A stretch of DNA of 5,422 nucleotides from Bacteroidota bacterium (GTDB lineage: Bacteria; Bacteroidota; Bacteroidia; J057). The stretch is from the NCBI GenBank assembly GCA_963169475.1, contig CAUJFT010000260.1:1-5422 (forward strand), given 5' to 3'. Under the pieces are notes generated by a model, which was not told the DNA's origin, searched no databases, and saw only the letters and a program-made list of their open reading frames with translations. Both the position numbers and the translations under genes were made by a program. Shown here in pieces: positions 1 to 5,422 of the stretch (the stretch's first letter is position 1; each line of letters opens with the position of its first letter).

Positions 1-817
1 GATTCCAGCCGGTAAATCGTCCATATTCATCTATGTTAAATATCCATACATCTTGCCTGCCAAAATTATCCGGAACATGGTTGTCTTTGGATTGAGTAGT
101 GCCAAGTACTCTATAGTCATGTCTGACCCCATTAATCCCAATTGGAATGATTTTGTTGATTTTATCAATTGCGGCACCTCCGTATCTTCTTTCCCATATC
201 AATTTTCCTTTATTATCGAGGCGCGCAATCCAGCCGTCAATGCCTCCAAATGGGGGCATTTGCATAGTTCCGTCCTTAGAGCCAGTTTCACCCCCAAGCA
301 GAAACCCTTTGTCATACATTTCTACTACACAAAATCCTCTATCATTATTTCCGCCCCCGTAGGATTTTGTCCATTCTAGTACCCCTTCTTTGGATAATTT
401 AGCCAGAAATAAATCCATTTCGCCTCCCCGTGTTTTAATATCTCCTTGAGGAGAATCAGTGGTGCCTACAACTGCAACCCCCCCATCACTTGTGAGGATA
501 ATATCTCCTATTTCTTCATTTCCGGTGCCTCCTAATCGGTTGCTCCACAAAATATCTCCCTCCGTTGTTGATTTAAAGACTACAATGTCACGCCCCCCAG
601 AATTATAACCCGCTATCCCGTCAGCCGAGCTTTCTTCTGCCAGCACTACTACGTTTCCGTCCGGTGTATAGATGATTTTTTTTCCTATATCAAATTCGCT
701 TCCTCCATAATACTTTTCCCACACGATTTTTTGGGAAAACCCAGAATAATTCAAACCTAATAGGATAATTACCCACAGACAATTTATATAAAAATTATTT
801 TTGATTACTATTGACAT
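1..817 (-). CDS. Exported repeat protein with W-YGG/DGG repeats, N-terminal 272 residues (partial)
   Basis: The gene reads leftwards from an ATG at 817 and is still open at the window edge, giving 272 codons. Residues 1-29 look like a signal peptide: a lysine/asparagine n-region, a hydrophobic core around 14-22 (L-W-V-I-I-L-L-G-L) and a likely cleavage near S-G-F-S-Q. The mature part is an imperfect repeat of about 58 residues, with tryptophans at 33, 91, 149 and 208. Each unit has the pattern W-x3-YGG-x3-D, then a DGG/DKG turn, a G-x-T-x-S strand, and D-x-W/F-x-x-K/R-L-x-x-x-G before the next W. Proteins of this kind are common secreted or surface proteins of Bacteroidota, probably beta-propeller-like, and often end in a type IX secretion sorting domain. 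That end lies outside the window, so secretion route and function are inference. No Shine-Dalgarno is visible. The gene starts 194 bases downstream of lolD on the same strand. Confidence 0.85.
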   Translation of the reverse strand, partial: MSIVIKNNFYINCLWVIILLGLNYSGFSQKIVWEKYYGGSEFDIGKKIIYTPDGNVVVLAEESSADGIAGYNSGGRDIVVFKSTTEGDILWSNRLGGTGNEEIGDIILTSDGGVAVVGTTDSPQGDIKTRGGEMDLFLAKLSKEGVLEWTKSYGGGNNDRGFCVVEMYDKGFLLGGETGSKDGTMQMPPFGGIDGWIARLDNKGKLIWERRYGGAAIDKINKIIPIGINGVRHDYRVLGTTQSKDNHVPDNFGRQDVWIFNIDEYGRFTGWN

Positions 818-1011
818 ACTTTGTTTGAAAATCGTGATAAAAAGTAAGATTTTTGGGGTTAAATAGACCACAGAAACAATAATTAAGCGGTCAATAGGAC
901 TTAGTTTGTGTTTAAATGTCTAACCTTTGTTGGCTTATACTAATTAGTTATTCCATAATTAAAAACTCATCATTGGTAGCGTTTAGTCTGATAATCTTGA
1001 TATATTTTTGA

Positions 1012-1686
1012 TTATAAAATTCGCCCGTCCTTCATCTCTATAGTCATATCGGATTTTTTGGCAAACTCTATATCGTGAGTAACCGCGATAATTGTTTGGT
1101 GGTAAATAGTAGTCAGCTCTCTAAAAATATCATAAACAATTTCCGTATTATTTGAATCAAGATTGCCGGTAGGCTCATCGCCCATAATAATCTTTGGGTC
1201 ATTAATCAAAGCCCTTGCGATAGCTACCCGTTGCTGTTGCCCACCCGAAAGCTTAGAAGAAAGTTTGAGGGCATATTCGTGCATTCCCAGCAATTTCAGC
1301 TTTCCATAAGCCTTTTCTTCTATTTCTTTTTTATTCAGTTTTCCTAATTTTAAAGCCGGAAGCATCACATTTTCGAGTGCGCTAAATTCCGGAAGCAAAT
1401 AATGAAACTGAAATACAAACCCAATATTTTCGTTACGAAAACGCGACAATTCACTCTGCCCTTTCCCCGAAACTAGTTTTTCATCTATATAGACACGTCC
1501 AAGATAATCCGTATCCATCGTAGAAAGAATGTATAAAAGTGTGGACTTTCCGCACCCTGATTTCCCCGTTATAGTAGCAAACTTTCCCTTTTCAATACAA
1601 AGCGACACCTCTTTTAATACCTCAAATTTTACGGGGTCATAAAAATATTTGGTAATTTGCTCGGTACGAAGTGCAAAATCAGGCAT
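1012..1686 (-). CDS. lolD: LolD-like ABC transporter ATP-binding protein (lipoprotein release)
   Basis: A complete 224-residue ABC ATPase. Visible motifs in order are Walker A G-K-S-G-C-G-K-S-T (41-49), the Q-loop glutamine Q93 in F-V-F-Q-F-H-Y-L-L-P-E-F, the signature L-S-G-G-Q (146-150) followed by Q-Q-R-V-A-I-A-R-A-L, Walker B ending G-D-E-P-T-G-N-L-D (169-177) with catalytic E171, and the H-loop H204 in V-T-H-D. The stretch L-L-P-E-F-S-A-L-E-N-V-x-L-P after the Q-loop and the length of about 225 residues fit the LolD/MacB-type subfamily. In LolCDE, LolD powers release of lipoproteins from the inner membrane for transfer to LolA. No permease gene (lolC/E) is in the window; Bacteroidota often encode lolD apart from it. 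The ATG at 1686 is the natural start, since an in-frame stop lies a few codons upstream. A related export ATPase (MacB, FtsE-like) cannot be fully excluded. Confidence 0.88.
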   Translation of the reverse strand: MPDFALRTEQITKYFYDPVKFEVLKEVSLCIEKGKFATITGKSGCGKSTLLYILSTMDTDYLGRVYIDEKLVSGKGQSELSRFRNENIGFVFQFHYLLPEFSALENVMLPALKLGKLNKKEIEEKAYGKLKLLGMHEYALKLSSKLSGGQQQRVAIARALINDPKIIMGDEPTGNLDSNNTEIVYDIFRELTTIYHQTIIAVTHDIEFAKKSDMTIEMKDGRIL

Positions 1687-1760
1687 ATACCTATGTTTTG
1701 TTCAATATTCCCTTTAGATTTTGATACTACTCACTCAATGAAAGCAGATATATTTCCTTT

Positions 1761-1829
1761 AAAGCCCATTTCGAGAATAATGTTTCCTTTTATGATTTAG
1801 GTCAAAATAATCTTGACTACAAGGGCTTT
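1761..1829. repeat. Nested inverted repeats in the gap upstream of lolD
   Basis: AAAGCCC at 1761-1767 pairs perfectly with GGGCTTT at 1823-1829. Inside it, GTCAA at 1801-1805 pairs with TTGAC at 1813-1817 across a 7-base loop. In a transcript running from dsbD into lolD this could form a long outer stem with an inner hairpin, about 75-145 bases before the lolD start. There is no U-tract, so it does not look like a standard terminator. The stems are short and may be chance in AT-rich DNA. Confidence 0.2.
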
Positions 1830-1882
1830 TGTAAAATTCCTTTTCCCAAACGCGGGGGGCGAAGGCTATATATTTATGGAAG

Positions 1883-2050
1883 CTATAATCCTTTTCTCTT
1901 CTTAAATTCAGCAAGCCCGGCTTCTAAGTTTTTCTTATAGGTAGGCACATCAGGAGCTTCTTGATAGCCCCAGCCCGGAATAAGTTTGGTTTTATCGTGG
2001 TCTAATAATACATAGTAGGGCTGTGCGATAAATCCATAAACCCTATTTTC
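1883..2050 (-). pseudogene. dsbD: Severed C-terminal end of the DsbD thioredoxin domain, after an in-frame stop
   Basis: Directly after the TAA at 2051-2053, the same reading frame stays open for 55 codons and ends at TAG (1883-1885). The translation contains A-Q-P-Y-Y-V-L-L-D, the usual cis-proline strand of the C-terminal thioredoxin domain of Bacteroidota DsbD proteins, then a P-G-W-G-Y turn and a basic helix ending K-K-R-K-G-L. In this family the motif K-W-x-x-L-Q-x-x-x-F-x-x-N-A-Q-P is expected. Here it reads K-W-R-D-stop-E-N-R-V-Y-G-F-I-A-Q-P, so spacing is kept and the stop sits where a hydrophobic residue, often leucine, is usual. One base (TTA to TAA) would explain it. There is no in-frame ATG near the front of this piece, so independent translation is unlikely. 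It is best read as the tail of a once intact gene of about 842 codons (from 4411). Confidence 0.85.
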
Positions 2051-4411
2051 TTAATCTCTCCACTTATCTCCTACAGTATAAATCTTATCTCCCTCGGGGG
2101 TAATTTCTACGGAAGGAAGTTCTTCATTATCATCTGTGAAGAGAGAGACCAATACATAGTCCTCTATAAGCATTTTTTTCACAATAGGGTCAGTCCAAAC
2201 GGTTTGCTCAATTTTACGACAGTTCTTACAAGTATGCCCTGTAAAGTCCAATAAAACCGGCTTATTCACCTTTTTGGCATATTCAAGCCCTTGCTCCAAA
2301 TCATAAAAAGCACAAATTCCGGGAGGGGTTTCCTCTTTTAGGTAGTCATATTTTTTATTAGGGAAATTACAGATTTCATTGGCAGAGATATTCGCTGCTG
2401 GGGTACCTGTCTCCGCAGCACTTATTTCAGGAGGAGGAAGCAATGCCGCAGAGTCTAATAATCTAATCGGGCGATTGGGTAAAGCCGAGAACATATAGAC
2501 CGCAAGCGACAAGAAGAAAACGCCAAACAACATTCTGGGGACACTTACTCCCTCCGCAGGAATATTGTCGTTTTGAATGTGTAGCTTACCGATAAGGTAC
2601 AGACCCAAAACGGCAGAAATTCCCACCCAAATACTTAAAAACAAAGGACGCGGAAGTATCCCCCAATGTTGAACCAAATCCGCATTGCTTAGATACATAA
2701 AGGCGAGTGCTATTTCCAAAAAACCAAGCGTTATCTTAAATGTGCCGAGCCAACCGCCGCTCCTTGGCATTGATTGGAGCAGGCTTGGGAACAAAGCAAG
2801 AATAGCAAAGGGTAGTGCTAAGGCGGAGGAGAATGCCAGCATTGGAACAATAATGCAAATCCATGAACCTCCGGTTGCGGCTTTCGTCAGCAAAGGAGCA
2901 ACAAACACTCCCGTACAAGAAAATGAAACCAAGACTAAGGTCATTGCCATAAAAAATATTCCGGAAATACTATTAGTACTTCCTCTTTTGCTAATAGCAT
3001 TTACGACACCCGAAGGTAAGGATAAATCAAATAGCCCCAAGAAGGATAACCCGAAAGCAAAGATGATAATGAACAATCCAAGGTTCACCCAAGGGTTTGT
3101 GGCTAATTTATGTAAAATATCCGGACCAAAGATTGCGGCAAGTAATAGGGTTACGCCTGTAAACATTACAACAATAGAGGTTCCGTAAATAATTGCATTG
3201 ACGATTCCTTTGGTACGACTTCCGCTTTTCTTGGTAAAATATGAAACAGTAAGCGGAATCATAGGGTAAAAACAAGGGGTAAGTACGGCTCCTATTCCGG
3301 CAACTAACCCCAAGATAATCAATTCCCATAGGTTACATCCATCTGCTTCTGTTTTAGCCGAAACGGTAGTGGTAGCTGCTGTTTCGGACCAAGCAAAAGC
3401 CGGTTCGATTTCTTGCTTTCCCGTTACGATTTTATCTTTTTCGCCGGCATGAAACGTAATATTCCCCTTTAGCATAGGGTTGTCTCCCGTTACTCTTAAC
3501 TTTTGAGTATAAGTAACGGAGTCTTCGTAATACACCATGTCGGACTTTGTCGTTTTATCTTGAATCTGCTTTCTTTTACCAGAAAGTACTACGTTTCCCT
3601 CCTCCGTCAAGTCCTTGCTACCCGTAGGAGAAATTTCAAAATCAGGCATAAGCGAACCACTACCTTTTTGGGGATACACTTCATAAATCCGTATTCCTGG
3701 CTCTATCAAAGCCTTGAAGGTCAAAGTAACAAGGTCTCCAGATTTGGGTTTCAAATTACCATCAGGGGTAACTTTCACCGTCCAATGAACTCCGTTGAGG
3801 ATATGGGTATCGCTATTAGGCTCTACTTCGGCTACCACTCGCGTTGAGTCTTTTTTGGTGGGGGTAGCAGGAGTACCTGTAGTTCCGGTAGAAGATGGCG
3901 ATTTACCATCAGTTGCCTGAGTAGCCGCTACGGTCTTTACAGAGGCTTTAAATTCATAATTATCTGGCAAACACATGGATTCATCACAAACCTGATACCG
4001 TAGATGCCCTACAATCACGGGATTTTCGGTAGTGATTTTTAGCTTCTGACTAAAAGAAGCGGTTTTATCATAAAAAGATATATTTGCCTCAAATACATCG
4101 TCAAATTCGGTTTTTTTGCCGGGACCATCTATTACCTTTCCTGATATTTCAACCCCTTTTGATTCTTTATCCAAGATAAACTCCAACGGAAGGGCAGCTT
4201 TACTAGGCTGCTGTGAGGCGTAAATATGAAATCCGTCTTTTAATGTACAAGTAAAATTAAGGGTAATAATATCTCCTACTTTGGCATTAGGAGAAATCTC
4301 GTGTTTTTCTGTCCATTTTATGACATCTCTTGGCTTAAAAGATTGCCCCCATACGGAAAAAAACGAAACCATTAAAAAAGCGGTTAGCAGACCGTATCTG
4401 AAGATTTTCAT
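2051..4411 (-). CDS. dsbD: Thiol:disulfide interchange protein DsbD, truncated by a premature stop
   Basis: Membrane protein that carries electrons from cytoplasmic thioredoxin to the periplasm. With the ATG at 4411 it has 786 residues. Residues 1-23 are a signal peptide (M-K-I-F-R, hydrophobic core, V-W-G-Q). Residues 25-160 form a DsbD-alpha-like domain with redox cysteines C142 and C147. A T/S/P-rich linker (about 161-195) follows. Residues about 200-340 form a second alpha-like domain without the cysteine pair. About 361-644 hold eight predicted membrane helices with the conserved cysteines C380 (L-T-P-C-F-Y-P) and C499 (S-F-S-C-T-G). The C-terminal thioredoxin domain has T-C-K-N-C (C728, C731). 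It stops at 2051 before the cis-proline loop, whose sequence continues downstream in frame. An ATG at 4441 would add ten residues (M-L-F-I-S-L-F-I-N-C); I prefer 4411 because it gives a standard signal peptide. Family assignment is firm; activity of the truncated product is doubtful. Confidence 0.92.
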   Translation of the reverse strand: MKIFRYGLLTAFLMVSFFSVWGQSFKPRDVIKWTEKHEISPNAKVGDIITLNFTCTLKDGFHIYASQQPSKAALPLEFILDKESKGVEISGKVIDGPGKKTEFDDVFEANISFYDKTASFSQKLKITTENPVIVGHLRYQVCDESMCLPDNYEFKASVKTVAATQATDGKSPSSTGTTGTPATPTKKDSTRVVAEVEPNSDTHILNGVHWTVKVTPDGNLKPKSGDLVTLTFKALIEPGIRIYEVYPQKGSGSLMPDFEISPTGSKDLTEEGNVVLSGKRKQIQDKTTKSDMVYYEDSVTYTQKLRVTGDNPMLKGNITFHAGEKDKIVTGKQEIEPAFAWSETAATTTVSAKTEADGCNLWELIILGLVAGIGAVLTPCFYPMIPLTVSYFTKKSGSRTKGIVNAIIYGTSIVVMFTGVTLLLAAIFGPDILHKLATNPWVNLGLFIIIFAFGLSFLGLFDLSLPSGVVNAISKRGSTNSISGIFFMAMTLVLVSFSCTGVFVAPLLTKAATGGSWICIIVPMLAFSSALALPFAILALFPSLLQSMPRSGGWLGTFKITLGFLEIALAFMYLSNADLVQHWGILPRPLFLSIWVGISAVLGLYLIGKLHIQNDNIPAEGVSVPRMLFGVFFLSLAVYMFSALPNRPIRLLDSAALLPPPEISAAETGTPAANISANEICNFPNKKYDYLKEETPPGICAFYDLEQGLEYAKKVNKPVLLDFTGHTCKNCRKIEQTVWTDPIVKKMLIEDYVLVSLFTDDNEELPSVEITPEGDKIYTVGDKWRD

Positions 4412-4434
4412 ACAATTTATAAATAAAGAAATGA

Positions 4435-4464
4435 AAAGCATAGTAAGCGATAAATCGGGGGCAA
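4435..4464 (-). promoter_or_regulatory. Candidate Bacteroidota-type promoter for dsbD
   Basis: On the minus strand TTG (4464-4462) is followed after 19 bases by TATGCTTT (4442-4435). This resembles the Bacteroidota pattern TTG, 17-23 bases, TAnnTTTG, with two mismatches in the second box. Transcription would start roughly in 4425-4430, just ahead of the ATG at 4411, and the alternative ATG at 4441 would fall inside the -7 box. That agrees with the start chosen for dsbD. The match is imperfect and such boxes are easy to find in AT-rich DNA. Confidence 0.25.
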
Positions 4465-4799
4465 GTTAGCGATATTAGTTGGATTATTAAAATAAATAAA
4501 AAAGGATTAGGAGAAACATCTCATAAATTATTAAAACAAAGTGGGAAGCCAATCCCTTTCAAAAAATGTAGGATAGAGTAGAAATTTTGTCTCTATTCGT
4601 GCTACTATAGATATAGATAAAAAGTATTTGAGGATAAACCCCCAAATCTAATAACTTTTGACAAAAAATTACGTATAGCTACTGCCTTATATCCTAAAAA
4701 GCATGAAATAAATAATTCTTCTTTTGAAAACTATAAATGATTGGTAATAATAGCGTTAAAAACTAATCACTCAAAATTACTTAACAGAGAAATCCTGCC
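4442..4799. other. AT-rich intergenic region between divergent dsbD and rtcB
   Basis: These 358 bases hold no ORF with a proper start and no tRNA or ncRNA that I recognise. The plus strand has three overlapping startless open stretches in changing frames (4447-4578, 4577-4639, 4621-4737), discussed as a weak possible gene remnant. A possible promoter for rtcB is TTG at 4628-4630 followed after 21 bases by TAACTTTTG (4652-4660), but it is imperfect and far from the start. Short stems such as GGGA/TCCC (4543-4556) are too weak to call. Confidence 0.5.
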
Positions 4800-4910
4800 A
4801 TGAAATCAACCATTAAATACATGCCCATCCTCTATGCTTGGTTTTTAGGTTTGGGTATCCTTTATTCTTCACAAAGTACTTACCTTTATTCATACAATGA
4901 GTATCATTAA
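4800..4910 (+). CDS. Small hydrophobic ORF overlapping the rtcB start (putative)
   Basis: A 36-codon ORF runs from ATG at 4800 to TAA at 4908-4910. Its product has a basic start (M-K-S-T-I-K-Y), a hydrophobic middle (M-P-I-L-Y-A-W-F-L-G-L-G-I-L-Y) and a polar, tyrosine-rich tail (Y-L-Y-S-Y-N-E-Y-H). It therefore resembles a signal peptide or a single membrane segment. An AGAG lies about 10 bases before the ATG. The last 14 bases overlap the first codons of rtcB in another frame, an arrangement seen where translation of two genes is coupled. I recognise no family. It may be a real micropeptide, a leader ORF, the remnant of an exported protein gene, or chance; the evidence is only length, hydrophobicity and the overlap. 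Confidence 0.25.
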   Translation: MKSTIKYMPILYAWFLGLGILYSSQSTYLYSYNEYH

Positions 4911-5422
4911 AGCCAAAGAGCTTAGTAAAATAGGATATACTAACGATAAGGCAAGAAGTCTGATTATCAATATTGTATCTAAACATTTCAAACATCATCT
5001 AAAACAAGAAATACTTAGGCTACTAATAGAAATTTTAGAACGCCCAGAAGACTTTATTCATGACGAAATATGGAAAAGCCTTGCGGAGGTCTATGTACAA
5101 AAAGAAAAAATGATTGACATTCAACCCATCACACTCCTAAAAGAAACCGGAAAACTAAAAGTATATGGCGCGAAAGAAATAGAACAAAATGCACACAAGC
5201 AAATGGAGATGGCGATGTCTCTGCCAATTTCGATTCAAGGGGCATTGATGCCAGATGCACACACAGGTTTTGGGCTTCCAATAGGGGGAGTGCTTGCGAC
5301 TACTAATGCCGTAATTCCTTATGGGGTAGGGGTAGATATTGGTTGTAGAATGGCATTATCCATATTTGGGGAAAATGAAAAATTTATAAAACGATTTGGA
5401 GTTCAAATCAAGGAGGCACTCA
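4897..5422 (+). CDS. rtcB: RtcB-family RNA-splicing ligase, N-terminal 175 residues (partial)
   Basis: The reading frame starts at ATG 4897 and is open at the window end. RtcB joins RNA 2',3'-cyclic phosphate or 3'-phosphate ends to 5'-hydroxyl ends using GTP and manganese, in tRNA splicing or RNA repair. The diagnostic core is present: M-P-D-A-H-T-G-F-G-L-P-I-G-G-V (118-132) and G-V-G-V-D-I-G-C-R-M (143-152). D147 and C150 correspond to the conserved Mn-binding Asp and Cys of the family. The histidine ligands and the GMP-accepting histidine lie beyond the window. Residues 1-80 are a charged, helical extension before the core (which begins near K-L-K-V-Y-G, 86-91); Bacteroidota RtcB proteins commonly have one. 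No ATG lies in frame between the upstream stop at 4846-4848 and 4897, so this start is well fixed. There is no Shine-Dalgarno. No archease or rtcA gene is visible here. Confidence 0.93.
   Translation, partial: MSIIKAKELSKIGYTNDKARSLIINIVSKHFKHHLKQEILRLLIEILERPEDFIHDEIWKSLAEVYVQKEKMIDIQPITLLKETGKLKVYGAKEIEQNAHKQMEMAMSLPISIQGALMPDAHTGFGLPIGGVLATTNAVIPYGVGVDIGCRMALSIFGENEKFIKRFGVQIKEAL

Noticed and set aside
53..379. Plus-strand ORFs of 108 and 71 codons
   Set aside because: They are antisense to the repeat protein, whose regular W/YGG spacing on the minus strand shows the real coding frame.
939..948. Perfect 10-base palindrome ACTAATTAGT between lolD and the repeat protein gene
   Set aside because: It is short and AT-rich, with no flanking symmetry and no second copy in the window. 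It could be an operator but is as likely to be chance.
2051..2053. TAA in dsbD as programmed recoding (selenocysteine or pyrrolysine)
   Set aside because: Selenocysteine uses UGA and pyrrolysine uses UAG. Neither reads UAA, and the position normally holds a hydrophobic residue, not a catalytic one.
2685..3188. 167-codon plus-strand ORF opposite dsbD
   Set aside because: It lies antisense to the DsbD membrane domain, whose helices and conserved cysteines are clear. The product has no recognisable features and is an antisense shadow.
3503..3847. 114-codon plus-strand ORF
   Set aside because: It is antisense to the second alpha-like domain of DsbD and has no features of its own.
4504..4578. 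Short stretch G-L-G-E-T-S-H-K-L-L-K-Q-S-G-K-P-I-P-F-K-K resembling an excisionase-type helix-turn-helix
   Set aside because: The likeness is loose, there is no start codon, and the frame stops after a few more codons. No integrase or attachment site lies nearby.
4813..4998. 61-codon minus-strand ORF
   Set aside because: It lies opposite the start of rtcB, where the plus-strand frame continues into an unmistakable RtcB core.

Overview
The window looks like a piece of a Bacteroidota (Bacteroidetes) chromosome. The evidence is AT-rich intergenic DNA, genes without clear Shine-Dalgarno sites, a secreted protein built of W...YGG / DGG...G..T repeats typical of that phylum, a DsbD-type thiol-disulfide interchange protein of Bacteroidetes style, a LolD ATPase, and an RtcB ligase with a long N-terminal extension. 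No mobile element, CRISPR array, rRNA or tRNA was recognised.

Layout. On the minus strand, from right to left: dsbD (start 4411, stop at 2051), its severed C-terminal piece (2050 to 1883), a 196-base gap, lolD (1686 to 1012), a 194-base gap, and the first 272 codons of a repeat-rich exported protein (817 to beyond base 1). On the plus strand at the right end, an rtcB-type RNA ligase gene starts at 4897 and leaves the window. It is overlapped at its start by a 36-codon hydrophobic small ORF (4800-4910). The region 4442-4799 between the divergent dsbD and rtcB genes has no convincing gene.

The most notable observation is that dsbD carries an in-frame TAA at 2051-2053, inside its C-terminal thioredoxin domain. 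The next 55 codons, in the same frame and with no further lesion, encode the rest of that domain, including the cis-proline loop (A-Q-P-Y-Y-V-L-L-D), and end at a normal TAG at 1883. The main product therefore keeps the CxxC but loses the second half of the fold. This is either a recent nonsense mutation or a sequence error. The same protein has two tandem DsbD-alpha-like periplasmic domains, and the second lacks the redox cysteine pair.

Functionally the genes are envelope-oriented (disulfide reduction, lipoprotein release, a secreted repeat protein) plus an RNA repair/ligation enzyme. The gaps of nearly 200 bases make a single tight operon unlikely. I see no strong evidence of an undescribed multi-gene system here.
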